Part shown: positions 18,522 to 29,606 of the stretch, in pieces
Position numbering within the stretch: the first letter of the stretch is position 1
Layout: the number at the start of each line of letters is the position of its first letter
From: Manihot esculenta
Taxonomy: Eukaryota > Streptophyta > Magnoliopsida > Malpighiales > Euphorbiaceae
DNA: 64,000 bases
Direction: 5' to 3'
Assembly: GCF_001659605.2 (NCBI RefSeq)
Contig: NC_035174.2
Span: 22,270,027 to 22,334,026, forward strand
The notes under the pieces: model-generated
Told to the model about the DNA's origin: nothing
Databases searched by the model: none
What the model saw: only the letters and a program-made list of their open reading frames with translations
Made by a program: the position numbers and the translations under genes

Positions 18522-20758
18522 TGTAACGACCCGAAAATCGGACCGCTACCGGCGCTAGGATCCGGGTCGACTTAAGGCCGCCGGGACCCGTAGCAAGCCT
18601 GACATATAACCTGTGAACCTGTATAATCCCATACATGATCAACAACATGCATAAAAATTAAAACTTTTCTTTTCATAAATATCAACCAAACTCAACCTGT
18701 GCATAAATATGAACATAACTTCGATCCCTCTGTGGGATCTCATCTGTGCCCTAAAAGGGTAACATAACCTGTGTTGAGCTGGTTTACATAAACATCATCA
18801 AGTCTCTAAGATCATGTATAAAAAGGGATACAACATTCTATGGTCAAGCACACACTAACATCCATAAAACTCATTACATAACTATACTGTACTTTTACAT
18901 TACAATTTGATCATGTCCATTACTAGCTATTACATAACATGACTTCTTTACTCTATCCGGACTCCCGCTCTATACTGTACCTGCAAGCCTGGGGGTAAAG
19001 GGAGAGGGGTGAGCTAAAAGCCCAGTGAGTAGAGCTAGTAAAACACGTTAACACTATGCTCTATGAAATGCATCATAACACAAACAATTCACATAAGGGT
19101 TGGGTGAACTTGTCACCAAAAAGTCCAAGTTAACTCTGTGCCAGGCCGTAGCATGGGGGTCCTGGTCTTCCTGTCATACATACATCACTTACCATTTTCC
19201 CAGGGCCTCCTCTGGGCTCCTGGTCTTCGAGTCCCATAACCGTACCTTACTCTGTGCCAGGCCGTAGAATGGGGTCCTGGTCTTACTGTAACTCTGTGCC
19301 AGGCCGTAGCATGGGGTCCTGGTCTTCCTGTCTTGGACTAATTGGGTCATCCAACATTCACCCACAACAACAACAATTTATGCAATGCGGCATATTCGTG
19401 AAAACTAATGCAATCATCCTATTGCATAATCATGATGCATGAAACATGATAAAACGTTTAATTTAAAAGATTGAGTTTAGTTCCACTCACCTCTGGCTGA
19501 CTCTGACAATACCGAAGCAGCTGAACTCACTGCTGGGGTCCTCGGTTCCTCGGGTCCGAACCTACACAGGTGGACTCAAATGAGGGACCAAACATACTTG
19601 AACATAACTCTAAAGTATTCCCCAAAAACCCCCTAAAACATCCTGAAAATATCACATAGAGATATGCATGAAGTGGCTGAACAGGACACTTTCGGCGGCA
19701 CCTTCGGCGGCCGAAAGTCCTGGACAGATCCGAAAGTCAGGCACTTTCGGCGGCACCTTCGGCGGCCGAAAGTCCCAGACAGAGACGAAAGTCTCTTTTC
19801 GGGGGCAACTTCGGCAGCCGAATGCTGCCTCCACAAAGGGGGGGTTCGGCGGCCGAAACTCCCTTCGGCGGCCGAACCTGGTTTCTGCCAGAAGGGCAGA
19901 AACTTGGTTCAAACGAACCTCTTGCCTCCCAAAACCTCCAATCATGCATACATCTCAACCATCACATGCATACAAGTTCCTAGGGGCCTCAAAACATCAA
20001 ATACCCCAACTACAACACTTCAAGCATACTCAAACAACACACATTGTTCAAAACATCAATGTATACCCATAACATTAACATATACCCTAACTTGCATTTC
20101 TACCCATAGATCTTGCATAAAACTTACTTAAAACACATAAGGAGCTTAAGATCGGCTCTTACCTCTTGAAGATCGAGAGGGAGACGACCCAAACTTGGAG
20201 ATCCACGAAAATGAGCTCCTGAGTTCCCAAAGCTCCAATACTTGGTTTAAATGCTCAAAACTTGCAATGCAAGCTTAAAACTCAAGAAAAATGGAAGAGA
20301 TTTGGAGGAAGAGCACAAGAGTTGCAAAGGGAAGGTCGGAAGCTTGCTGTGGCCGAAAATGGGAGAAAGCTCGCCCATTTCGGCTAAGTGCCCCTTTTAT
20401 AGGTGGCTGGCCAGGCCACGTTCGGGGGCCGAATGTGCCTCCATATCCATGCAATGTTCGGCGGCCGAACTTGACTTTCGGCGGCCGAACCTGAACTTCC
20501 CTAACTCATGCTTTCGGGGACCTAACGTGCCTCCAAAACGCATGCATGTTCGGCGGCCGAACTTGGCTTTCGGCGGCCGAACCTGGGTTTTCCTCCAAGG
20601 ACTTTTCATGCAAAAACTCATTTAATTTCATACTTAAAACCATTAAAATTCATGAAAACATTTTATAAAACATGTTTTTACCCTTCTAGAGGTTCCCGAC
20701 ATCCGAAATTCCACCGGACGGTAGGAATTCCGATACCGGAGTCTAGCCGGGTATTACA
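18522..20758 (-). repeat. 3' LTR of the chromovirus
   Basis: 2237 bp. On the element's strand it begins TGTAATACCCGGCTAG and ends CGTTACA. It contains three imperfect copies of CTCTGTGCCAGGCCGTAG (from 19134, 19250 and 19291), two clusters of TTCGGCGGCCGAA (19690-19877 and 20421-20582) and a TATA box at 20394-20401. One extra G near 19155 distinguishes its length from the other LTR. Confidence 0.97.
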
Positions 20759-20774
20759 TTCTTCCCCCCTTAAG
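20759..20774 (-). promoter_or_regulatory. Polypurine tract of the chromovirus
   Basis: On the - strand AAGGGGGGAAGAA directly precedes the TGTAATACCC start of the 3' LTR. This is the expected place and composition for the plus-strand primer. Confidence 0.9.
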
Positions 20775-20868
20775 AACATTCGTCCCCGAATGTTCCTCAA
20801 CTAGTACATGTACAGCAAACAACATAGCATACATACATGAAATACATAGAACACATAGATACTAACCT

Positions 20869-23800
20869 CTAAAAGAGATGGGGATACTGTTGGAGCATGG
20901 ACTGCCGTGTCTCCCAGGTACACTCCTCAATATTGTGGTGGTTCCAAAGGACTTTCACCATCGGGATTTCCTTGTTCCTTAGCTTTCTGATCTGGGTGTC
21001 TATGATCCGTACTGGCTGCTCAACATAGGTGAGATCCTCTTGGATCTCCACATCAGGCTCATTAAGAACCTTGCCCGGATCTGACACGAATTTTCTCAAC
21101 ATAGAAACATGGAAAACCGGATGGATTCTCTCCATTGAAGCAGGCAAATCTAGCTTGTACGATACATTCCCAATCTTTTGCAAGACTTCAAAGGGTCCGA
21201 TGTACCGCGGAGCCAGCTTACCCTTCTTCCCGAACCGAACCACTCCTTTCATTGGAGACACCTTAAGCAATACCAGATCCCCCTCCTGAAACTCTACTAG
21301 TCTTCTGCGGATGTCTGCATAACTCTTCTGTCTGCTTGCAGCTGTCTTGATTCTCTCTCTGATTATGGGTACCACCCTGCTGGTGATCTCTACTAGTTCA
21401 GGCCCTGCCAAGGCCTTTTCTCCAACTTCCTCCCAGCAAACAGGTGACCTGCACTTCCTTCCATATAAAGCTTCATATGGAGCCATCCCGATGCTAGCAT
21501 GATGGCTGTTATTGTAGGCAAACTCCACCAAAGGTAGATGCTGCCTCCAAGAATCGCCAAAGTCCAGCACACACATTCTAAGCATATCCTCGATAGTCTG
21601 GATGGTCCTCTCCGACTGTCCGTCCGTCTGGGGGTGGAAGGCAGTGCTGAAATCCAACCTAGTACCCATGGCATTCTGCAGACTCCGCCAAAACCTGGAG
21701 GTGAACTGGGGCCCTCTATCTGACACTATAGAAACAGGAACCCCATGCAGTCTGACTATCTCATCTACATACACCTGCGCCAACTTGTCCACAGAGTAGC
21801 CACTCCTAACAGGGATGAAGTGAGCAGATTTGGTGAGTCTGTCCACAATCACCCATATGGAGTCCAATCTGTTGGACGCTGCCGGTAACCCCACTACGAA
21901 GTCCATAGCTATATTCTCCCATTTCCACTCTGGAATAGGTAGCGGGTTAAGCATTCCAGCCGGCTTCTGATGTTCCAGCTTCACCCTCTGACAAACTTCG
22001 CAGGCTGACACAAACTGTGCCACTTCTTTCTTCATAGCTGGCCACCAGTAAACTTTCTTCATATCTTGATACATCTTGGTGGCTCCGGGGTGAATGCTGT
22101 ATCTCGCATTATGAGCCTCTCTCATAATGTCGCCTTTTAGCCCAATGTCATTTAGTACACAAAGTCGACTCCCATAGCGGAGGATCCCCTTATTGTCGAA
22201 TCTGAACTCACTGTCCTTGCCTGACTGAACAGTCCTGGCAATCTTCACTAACTCTGGGTCCTCATGCTGTTTCTGAGCCACCTGCTCCAGAAACACGGGT
22301 GTCACTTTCATCTGAGCGACCAAGGCACCTGTACCAGACAACTCCAACTGTAAACCTTCCTCGACGAGCTTGTAAAACTCCTTCACTACTGGTCTTCTCT
22401 CTGCCGTGATGTGGGATAGACTGCCTAGTGACTTCCGGCTTAGGGCGTCTGCCACGACATTCGCCTTACCCGGATGATACTGAATCTTGCAATCATAGTC
22501 ACTCAGCAGCTCTACCCATCTCCTCTGTCTCAAGTTCAAATCTCTTTGACTCAGGATGTACTGCAGGCTCTTATGATCTGTAAAGATCTCACATTTTACC
22601 CCATAGAGGTAGTGCCTCCACATCTTGAGTGCAAAGATTACTGCTGCCATCTCAAGGTCATGTGTGGGGTAATTCAACTCATGCTTCTTTAGCTGCCTAG
22701 AAGCATAAGCAATCACCTTCTCATTCTGCATAAGCACACAACCCAGTCCCACACGGGACGCATCACAAAAGACTGTAAAGTCCTCTCCACTAGATGGCAG
22801 AGCTAGAACTGGTGCTGAAGTCAACCTCTTCTTGAGCTCTTCAAAACTCTCCTCGCACTGGTCGGTCCACAGAAACTTCTGATTCTTCCTGGTTAGTCTG
22901 GTCAGAGGAGCTGCTATTTTTGAGAAGTCCTGAACGAACCTCCTGTAGTAACCCGCCAAACCCAAGAAACTTCTGATCTCTGTCACTGAAGTGGGTCGAG
23001 GCCAGTTAGCCACAGTTTCTGTCTTCTTGGGGTCTACCTCTATACCATTCTCTGACACTACATGCCCCAAGAACGAAATGCTCCTTAGCCAGAACTCACA
23101 TTTGGAGAACTTGGCATACAAGCCATGTTCCCTCAAGGTCTGTAGAACCAACCTCAGATGATGGGCATGCTCCTCTGCATTCCTGGAATACACCAAGATA
23201 TCATCTATGAAGACAATAACGAAGTGATCCAGGTACTGGCTAAACACTCTGTTCATGAGGTCCATGAATGCTGCAGGGGCGTTAGTTAACCCGAACGGCA
23301 TTACAAGGAATTCAAAATGCCCATATCTGGTCCTGAAAGCTGTCTTAGGTACGTCCTCTTCCCTGATCCTCAACTGATGGTACCCCGATCTCAGATCTAT
23401 TTTGGAGAAACAACCTGCTCCTGCTAGCTGGTCGAATAGATCGTCGATCCTTGGCAATGGGTACTTGTTCTTAGTAGTGACTTTGTTCAACTGTCTGTAG
23501 TCGATACAAAGTCTAAGGGATCCATCCTTCTTTCTCACAAACAAAACTGGAGCACCCCAGGGTGAGGTACTCGGTCGGATGAAGCCCTTATCTACTAGCT
23601 CCTGCAACTGCTCCTTCAACTCTTTCAATTCTGCTGGCGCCATCCTGTAGGGAGGGATAGAGATCGGTCGGGTTCCAGGCATCAATTCTATCTCGAACTC
23701 TATCTCCCTAGCAGGTGGTAAACCTGGCAGTTCGTCTGGGAACACATCTAAGAACTCTCTAACCACTGGCACCGAGGCGGGCTCTCTAACCTGACTATTT

Positions 23801-25863
23801 AGCTCTCTCACATGAGCCAAATACCCCTGACATCCCCTCCTGAGCAACCTACGAGCCTGAAGAGCTGATATCAGACCTCTAGGTGTACCCCTCCTGTCTC
23901 CTCTAAAGACAACCTCAGACCCATCCTGTCCTCTGAACCTGACTACCTTGTCCCTGCAGTCCAAGGTAGCACCATGGGTAGATAGCCAGTCCATCCCTAG
24001 AATGACGTCGAAATCTGTCAAATCTAGAACCACTAGGTCGGCGGACATGCATCTCCCCTCAACAAACACAGGACTACACTGGCAGACTGACTCTGCCACA
24101 GATGGATCACACTTGGGTCCACTGACCCAGAGAGGACACTCTAACCCAGAAGTCATCAGACCTAACCTTCCCACGGCTCTCGGAGCGATAAAAGAATGAG
24201 ATGCACCAGGGTCCATCAAGGCATATACATCTGAACAACCAATAATTAAGTTACCTGCCACCACGGTGTTAGATGCATCTGCCTCCTGCTGAGTCATTGT
24301 GAAGATCCGTGCTGGAGCTGATGGACCTTCACCTCTGAAACCCGCTGAAGGAGAGGCTGCTCCTCTCCCTCTGCCTCTGCCACTGGCCTGAGTCATGGCT
24401 GGAGCTGCTGGCTGCGCTACACTGCCTGAAGCTGTCTGCTGGGACTGAGCCATCGGGGCCGCTCTTGGACAATCTCTAGCTATATGCCCCTCCTGACCAC
24501 ATCTGAAACAGACGTTCGCCCCAAACTGACATACTCCCTTGTGTGGTCTACCACACCTCGCACAAACTGCATTATCCGCACCAGAGCTTGAGCCACTCCC
24601 AAATCCCAGACTAGACTTGACTTTGTTCCAGAACTTATTCTTCTTACCCTTGGGTTTACTCCATCTCTTACTGCCTGAAGTTGCCGCACTCAAGGTAGAG
24701 GGATCTACCCTTCCCCCACCCGGAGTTTTAGAACCAGAAGCTTGTGCCACTGTCTGCTTAACTGTCCCCTGAATGATGGCACTAGCCTCCATTCTCCTAG
24801 CCATGTCTACTATGGCGTGAAAACTCTCTCTATCTGCTGACTGTACCAAGGAGGAATACCTGGGATGGAGCTTCATGATATACCTCCTCGACTTCTTCTG
24901 GTCTGTGCTAAGGTCCTGCCTAGCAAATGGCAGCAACTCCATAAACCTGTCAGTATATTCGTCTACACTCATGTCATCAGTCTGTCTCAACTGCTCGAAT
25001 TCTATCATCTTCAATTCCCTTGAACTATCAGGGAAAGCCCATCCTGCGAACTCATTTGCAAACTCTTCCCAAGTCATGCTGTCCACTCTCGGGTTCACAT
25101 AATTCTTGTACCACTCCCGTGCCTTCTTGCACTTAAGCGTGAACCCGGCCATCTGAATGGCTCTACTGTCATCCGCCCCTATCTCATCTGTAATTGCCTT
25201 GACCCGCTCCAAGTACACAAACGGATCGTCACCGGTCTCAAACTGGGGAGCACCCAGCTTCATATAGTCTGTCATCTTGACCTTGCTCCCACTGGCTGAG
25301 CTAGGTCTAGATGGCTGAGCAACTGGGGCTGCTGGTTCTGTAGGTGGCGGAGGTGGTGCAACATTTTCTGAGGTAGGGTTTGCTGGACTTGGATAGTAGG
25401 GTGGAGGTGGATACATTGGGTACTGAGAGTACGGTGGGTAGTATGGTGGGTATGGCATCTGTGTGGGATAAGGGGTGAAGCTAGGGTAATCCGATGTACC
25501 TCCCATCGAATACCCGGGGTTTTGTGAGAAATGTGGGTAGTGGGGTGGCTGAACAAATCCCGAGGCCTGAGTGCCTCCTTGGGACTCTCCCATTCCTTCT
25601 TCTGACATACTGACTCCCAAACTGCCATCCCTCCTCTGTTCCACGTCCATATCATCCCCCATATCCTCTGACGCTCCTCCCTGAACTGTTCCTCTGACTG
25701 ATCTGCTCCTACCCAGATCCAGAGACCTTCTAGGGTCTCTTGCTACTCTGTCCCTGTTGGACCTGCTAGACATTGCCCTAGGCAATGCTGGAGGACGGGC
25801 GCTCATGCCCTCATCCTCAGGTGGTACTCCAGTCAATCTGGCTGATCGACGAGTTCCCCTCAT
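20869..25863 (-). CDS. Gag-Pol polyprotein of the chromovirus
   Basis: One uninterrupted frame of 1688 codons extends up to 25935. I prefer the ATG at 25863 ([10 protein letters not shown], 1664 aa) because the 24 residues before it are low-complexity; the longer start is possible. Domains in order, by residue from the long start: gag with a proline/tyrosine-rich N-terminus (about 120-210) and retrotransposon gag core (about 220-400); CCHC knuckle [14 protein letters not shown] (about 480); aspartic protease DPGASHSF (about 577); reverse transcriptase with FIDDILVYS (about 911); RNase H FCDAS (about 1060); integrase zinc finger HPGATKMYQ...CEVCQ (about 1285-1315) and core with DFVVG and SDRGPQF (about 1410); C-terminal chromodomain ending [15 protein letters not shown]. 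The chromodomain and sequence style fit the Tekay/Del clade. No stop or frameshift is seen. Confidence 0.95.
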   Translation of the reverse strand: MRGTRRSARLTGVPPEDEGMSARPPALPRAMSSRSNRDRVARDPRRSLDLGRSRSVRGTVQGGASEDMGDDMDVEQRRDGSLGVSMSEEGMGESQGGTQASGFVQPPHYPHFSQNPGYSMGGTSDYPSFTPYPTQMPYPPYYPPYSQYPMYPPPPYYPSPANPTSENVAPPPPPTEPAAPVAQPSRPSSASGSKVKMTDYMKLGAPQFETGDDPFVYLERVKAITDEIGADDSRAIQMAGFTLKCKKAREWYKNYVNPRVDSMTWEEFANEFAGWAFPDSSRELKMIEFEQLRQTDDMSVDEYTDRFMELLPFARQDLSTDQKKSRRYIMKLHPRYSSLVQSADRESFHAIVDMARRMEASAIIQGTVKQTVAQASGSKTPGGGRVDPSTLSAATSGSKRWSKPKGKKNKFWNKVKSSLGFGSGSSSGADNAVCARCGRPHKGVCQFGANVCFRCGQEGHIARDCPRAAPMAQSQQTASGSVAQPAAPAMTQASGRGRGRGAASPSAGFRGEGPSAPARIFTMTQQEADASNTVVAGNLIIGCSDVYALMDPGASHSFIAPRAVGRLGLMTSGLECPLWVSGPKCDPSVAESVCQCSPVFVEGRCMSADLVVLDLTDFDVILGMDWLSTHGATLDCRDKVVRFRGQDGSEVVFRGDRRGTPRGLISALQARRLLRRGCQGYLAHVRELNSQVREPASVPVVREFLDVFPDELPGLPPAREIEFEIELMPGTRPISIPPYRMAPAELKELKEQLQELVDKGFIRPSTSPWGAPVLFVRKKDGSLRLCIDYRQLNKVTTKNKYPLPRIDDLFDQLAGAGCFSKIDLRSGYHQLRIREEDVPKTAFRTRYGHFEFLVMPFGLTNAPAAFMDLMNRVFSQYLDHFVIVFIDDILVYSRNAEEHAHHLRLVLQTLREHGLYAKFSKCEFWLRSISFLGHVVSENGIEVDPKKTETVANWPRPTSVTEIRSFLGLAGYYRRFVQDFSKIAAPLTRLTRKNQKFLWTDQCEESFEELKKRLTSAPVLALPSSGEDFTVFCDASRVGLGCVLMQNEKVIAYASRQLKKHELNYPTHDLEMAAVIFALKMWRHYLYGVKCEIFTDHKSLQYILSQRDLNLRQRRWVELLSDYDCKIQYHPGKANVVADALSRKSLGSLSHITAERRPVVKEFYKLVEEGLQLELSGTGALVAQMKVTPVFLEQVAQKQHEDPELVKIARTVQSGKDSEFRFDNKGILRYGSRLCVLNDIGLKGDIMREAHNARYSIHPGATKMYQDMKKVYWWPAMKKEVAQFVSACEVCQRVKLEHQKPAGMLNPLPIPEWKWENIAMDFVVGLPAASNRLDSIWVIVDRLTKSAHFIPVRSGYSVDKLAQVYVDEIVRLHGVPVSIVSDRGPQFTSRFWRSLQNAMGTRLDFSTAFHPQTDGQSERTIQTIEDMLRMCVLDFGDSWRQHLPLVEFAYNNSHHASIGMAPYEALYGRKCRSPVCWEEVGEKALAGPELVEITSRVVPIIRERIKTAASRQKSYADIRRRLVEFQEGDLVLLKVSPMKGVVRFGKKGKLAPRYIGPFEVLQKIGNVSYKLDLPASMERIHPVFHVSMLRKFVSDPGKVLNEPDVEIQEDLTYVEQPVRIIDTQIRKLRNKEIPMVKVLWNHHNIEECTWETRQSMLQQYPHLF

Positions 25864-26124
25864 CCTGTTTTCTAAAAAGAAGACAGTGCACATCTCAAGC
25901 AACATTAACATCATATGGTTCATGTGGGCACACATGAACCTGCATCACATACATCACATATCATAGCATATCATTAATGCACATGCATAAAATCATGGCA
26001 TTTCACATCATCATGTAAGACAGGACTCCACATCCTATCCTAGTGGACATGATCTTTTCCTATTGTGCTTGACCTTCTATAATATCTATGAGCCCGACAC
26101 TCTAGGTCCGACCATATGAACCTA

Positions 26125-26138
26125 GGGCTTTGATACCA
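26125..26138 (-). promoter_or_regulatory. Primer-binding site of the chromovirus
   Basis: On the - strand, three bases after the 5' LTR, TGGTATCAAAGCCC is close to the TGGTATCAGAGC that pairs with initiator Met-tRNA in many plant elements. Confidence 0.85.
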
Positions 26139-27308
26139 TTCTGTAACGACCCGAAAATCGGACCGCTACCGGCGCTAGGATCCGGGTCGACTTAAGGCCG
26201 CCGGGACCCGTAGCAAGCCTGACATATAACCTGTGAACCTGTATAATCCCATACATGATCAACAACATGCATAAAAATTAAAACTTTTCTTTTCATAAGT
26301 ATCAACCAAACTCAACCTGTGCATAAATATGAACATAACTTCGATCCCTCTGTGGGATCTCATCTGTGCCCTAAAAGGGTAACATAACCTGTGTTGAGCT
26401 GGTTTACATAAACATCATCAAGTCTCTAAGATCATGTATAAAAAGGGATACAACATTCTATGGTCAAGCACACACTAACATCCATAAAACTCATTACATA
26501 ACTATACTGTACTTTTACATTACAATTTGATCATGTCCATTACTAGCTATTACATAACATGACTTCTTTACTCTATCCGGACTCCCGCTCTATACTGTAC
26601 CTGCAAGCCTGGGGGTAAAGGGAGAGGGGTGAGCTAAAAGCCCAGTGAGTAGAGCTAGTAAAACACGTTAACACTATGCTCTATGAAATGCATCATAACA
26701 CAAACAATTCACATAAGGGTTGGGTGAACTTGTCACCAAAAAGTCCAAGTTAACTCTGTGCCAGGCCGTAGCATGGGGTCCTGGTCTTCCTGTCATACAT
26801 ACATCACTTACCATTTTCCCAGGGCCTCCTCTGGGCTCCTGGTCTTCGAGTCCCATAACCGTACCTTACTCTGTGCCAGGCCGTAGAATGGGGTCCTGGT
26901 CTTACTGTAACTCTGTGCCAGGCCGTAGCATGGGGTCCTGGTCTTCCTGTCTTGGACTAATTGGGTCATCCAACATTCACCCACAACAACAACAATTTAT
27001 GCAATGCGGCATATTCGTGAAAACTAATGCAATCATCCTATTGCATAATCATGATGCATGAAACATGATAAAACGTTTAATTTAAAAGATTGAGTTTAGT
27101 TCCACTCACCTCTGGCTGACTCTGACAATACCGAAGCAGCTGAACTCACTGCTGGGGTCCTCGGTTCCTCGGGTCCGAACCTACACAGGTGGACTCAAAT
27201 GAGGGACCAAACATACTTGAACATAACTCTAAAGTATTCCCCAAAAACCCCCTAAAACATCCTGAAAATATCACATAGAGATATGCATGAAGTGGCTGAA
27301 CAGGACAC

Positions 27309-27496
27309 TTTCGGCGGCACCTTCGGCGGCCGAAAGTCCTGGACAGATCCGAAAGTCAGGCACTTTCGGCGGCACCTTCGGCGGCCGAAAGTCCCAGACA
27401 GAGACGAAAGTCTCTTTTCGGGGGCAACTTCGGCAGCCGAATGCTGCCTCCACAAAGGGGGGGTTCGGCGGCCGAAACTCCCTTCGGCGGCCGAAC
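27309..27496. repeat. TTCGGCGGCCGAA hairpin cluster 1 in the 5' LTR
   Basis: Four exact TTCGGCGGCCGAA motifs plus variants (TTCGGCAGCCGAA). The first two sit in a tandem repeat of about 55 bp (CACTTTCGGCGGCACC...GAAAGTC). The motif can fold (TTCGG/CCGAA stem, CGG loop) and its complement holds GCCGCC. An equivalent cluster lies at 19690-19877 in the other LTR. Confidence 0.85.
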
Positions 27497-28012
27497 CTGG
27501 TTTCTGCCAGAAGGGCAGAAACTTGGTTCAAACGAACCTCTTGCCTTCCAAAACCTCCAATCATGCATACATCTCAACCATCACATGCATACAAGTTCCT
27601 AGGGGCCTCAAAACATCAAATACCCCAACTACAACACTTCAAGCATACTCAAACAACACACATTGTTCAAAACATCAATGTATACCCATAACATTAACAT
27701 ATACCCTAACTTGCATTTCTACCCATAGATCTTGCATAAAACTTACTTAAAACACATAAGGAGCTTAAGATCGGCTCTTACCTCTTGAAGATCGAGAGGG
27801 AGACGACCCAAACTTGGAGATCCACGAAAATGAGCTCCTGAGTTCCCAAAGCTCCAATACTTGGTTTAAATGCTCAAAACTTGCAATGCAAGCTTAAAAC
27901 TCAAGAAAAATGGAAGAGATTTGGAGGAAGAGCACAAGAGTTGCAAAGGGAAGGTCGGAAGCTTGCTGTGGCCGAAAATGGGAGAAAGCTCGCCCATTTC
28001 GGCTAAGTGCCC

Positions 28013-28020
28013 CTTTTATA
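28013..28020 (-). promoter_or_regulatory. TATA box of the chromovirus 5' LTR
   Basis: On the - strand the sequence reads CCTATAAAAGGGGCAC, about 357 bp into the LTR. It is followed by a C/T-rich leader (CTTTCTCCCATTTTC) as expected for the start of R. The same box is at 20394-20401 in the 3' LTR. Confidence 0.8.
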
Positions 28021-28039
28021 GGTGGCTGGCCAGGCCACG

Positions 28040-28201
28040 TTCGGGGGCCGAATGTGCCTCCGTATCCATGCAATGTTCGGCGGCCGAACTTGACTTTCGG
28101 CGGCCGAACCTGAACTTCCCTAACTCATGCTTTCGGGGGCCTAACGTGCCTCCAAAACGCATGCATGTTCGGCGGCCGAACTTGGCTTTCGGCGGCCGAA
28201 C
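28040..28201. repeat. TTCGGCGGCCGAA hairpin cluster 2, just upstream of the LTR TATA box
   Basis: Four exact TTCGGCGGCCGAA motifs in two pairs, each pair spaced about 20 bp, plus TTCGGGGGCCGAA nearest the TATA box. On the element's strand the cluster begins about 20 bp upstream of TATAAAAG. Each motif contains GCCGCC on one strand. The duplicate is at 20421-20582 in the other LTR. Confidence 0.85.
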
Positions 28202-28468
28202 CTGGGTTTTCCTCCAAGGACTTTTCATGCAAAAACTCATTTAATTTCATACTTAAAACCATTAAAATTCATGAAAACATTTTATAAAATATGTTTTTAC
28301 CCTTCTAGAGGTTCCCGACATCCGAAATTCCACCGGACGGTAGGAATTCCGATACCGGAGTCTAGCCGGGTATTACAGAACCAAAATGAATAAAATACCG
28401 AACTGAATTTTCAAATTAATTCAATTCAGTCAATTTTTTTAATTTGAATCGAATACAGTTCACCTCTA

Positions 28469-29345
28469 TTTACCAAATTAGTGAATTGAGAATGTTTTCT
28501 TTGAAAACTTTTAAATATTAAAAAAATTTTTAAACAATAAAAAGTATTAAAATTTAAAAACAATTAAAAATCTTTAACTTCTAAAAAATATGTATCTAAA
28601 AAATATTTTCTAATAACTAATATGTATCTAAAAAATATTTTCTAATAACTAAAGAATAAAAAACCCACATTTTTTAACAAAATAAGTATTTTCTAGGATA
28701 TTATCATGTGATAAGTACTTTCTAGGATATTTTCTAATAAGTATTTTCTAGTATCCTTTTTAAATGTGTATCAATAATTTTATAGTAATAATTTATCAAG
28801 ATTTTATTTTAATTAAAATCATTATTGACTGTTTTTTTAGCAGAGTAATATCTATTTAATATTATTTTTAAAATAATATTTAAATTTAAAAATATTAAAA
28901 ATAATAAAATAATTTTTTAGAATATTTTTTTAAATTATTCTTTTAATTCTTAAGTGCAATACTAATCCACCAATTTTTTCAAAATTATACTAATATTTAG
29001 AGTAGATTTTAAAAAAATTAATAATATATGAATCAAATATTTAATTTTCTAGCTTGACTCGGTTAAGTGGCTAAAATAATATATAATTCATCTAAAATTA
29101 TAAATTTAATTTTCATTCCTCCATCTCTAAAAAAATTATTAATAAAATAGATAATTATCAAAAAAATCCTATACTTTAGTTTAATTGCAATTCTATCCTA
29201 AACTTTTAAACTATTATCAATTTTATCATTAAATTTGCTGATGTGGCAAGTGATGTGCCAATTTCTTTAATTTTTAACGGTACAAATAACGGTAGGGTAT
29301 AAATGAAACAACTTTAAAAAATAAAGTTTTAATTAGCACAAAAAA
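28469..29345. other. AT-rich flank of unit 1, no genes
   Basis: Matches unit 2 (45378-45490 and 47300-48135), but the roughly 1.8 kb at 45490-47300 of unit 2 is missing here. It contains a duplicated ATATGTATCTAAAAAATATTTTCTAATAACTAA segment and several short direct repeats of AAGTATTTTCTAG. No coding potential. Confidence 0.65.
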
Positions 29346-29441
29346 GCACTCCGAGACTTAGCCTGGTGGAAAGTGCATCCTTGTAGTCTTGAGAGGTCTA
29401 AGGTTCTACTCCCCCAATCCCCTATTTCAAAAAAAAAAAAA
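29346..29441 (+). mobile_element. tRNA-derived SINE, copy 1
   Basis: About 96 bp with an A-box-like GCTTAGCCTGGTGG-type start (here GACTTAGCCTGGTGG), a B-box-like GGTTCTACTCC and a terminal poly-A. It is flanked by a 15-bp direct repeat AATTAGCACAAAAAA (29331-29345 and 29442-29456). Unit 2 has the uninterrupted site once (near 48121). Confidence 0.9.
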
Positions 29442-29606
29442 AATTAGCACAAAAAAATACTAAGTGTAATTACAACAAAATCAAAAATATAAATTTTTTT
29501 TTGCCATCAACTCATAAATTTATAAATATGAATTTAATAAAGTATTTTCTAGGATATTATCATGTGAATAAATTTATAAATACGAATATAGTAAAGGTAG
29601 ATCTAC

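Larger units (their letters stand above)
18522..28377 (-). mobile_element. Complete Ty3/Gypsy chromovirus (Tekay/Del-like), 9.86 kb, very young
   Basis: Two LTRs (18522-20758 and 26142-28377) start and end TG/CA and are flanked by a perfect 5-bp target duplication GAACC (18517-18521 and 28378-28382). Primer-binding site, polypurine tract and one uninterrupted gag-pol frame are all present on the - strand. Reading by eye I find five transitions (left-LTR positions 18679, 19928, 20443, 20520, 20671) and one single-base indel (near 19155) between the LTRs. The element inserted into a MITE, and unit 2 has the empty site near 45289. All parts look intact, so it may be autonomous. Confidence 0.96.
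26142..28377 (-). repeat. 5' LTR of the chromovirus (promoter LTR)
   Basis: 2236 bp, nearly identical to 18522-20758. As the upstream LTR on the - strand it should drive transcription of gag-pol. Several open frames of 60-155 codons inside it follow the CGGCGGCCG repeats in all frames and are not genes. Confidence 0.97.
18139..28468. mobile_element. hAT-like MITE split by the Gypsy insertion
   Basis: The left part, 18139-18521, begins TAGGGTGATCATTCGGTCGG; the right part, 28383-28468, ends GTTCACCTCTA. The Gypsy element and its target duplication lie between. The unsplit equivalent is at 44907-45377 in unit 2. Inverted GAATCGAATTG-rich ends and the TAGGG-GTGA-like termini resemble the element at 46414. 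No clear 8-bp target duplication was found for this member, so its class is less certain than its identity as a repeat. Confidence 0.6.

Noticed and set aside
19134..19335. Short repeats CTCTGTGCCAGGCCGTAG with regular spacing, considered as a CRISPR-like array.
   Set aside because: Only three imperfect copies, unequal spacing, inside an LTR of a plant retroelement.
19633..20625. Several overlapping open frames of 60-155 codons inside the LTR (and again at 27252-28244).
   Set aside because: They exist on both strands in multiple frames because of the CGG-rich repeats, repeat exactly in both LTRs, and resemble no protein.
24194..24218. DPGASHSF in the chromovirus protease, which lacks the textbook D-S/T-G.
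   Set aside because: DPG-type variants are, as I recall, common in this clade of plant Gypsy elements. The rest of the polyprotein is intact, so I do not read it as an inactivating change.
25272..25655. Alternative-frame open reading frames overlapping the gag region, considered as an accessory protein.
   Set aside because: They lie wholly inside the gag-pol frame with skewed proline/histidine composition from frame-shifted reading, and have no supporting motif.
29346..29441. A- and B-box-like sequences, considered as a real tRNA gene.
   Set aside because: No cloverleaf can be formed; the poly-A tail and target duplication show a SINE.
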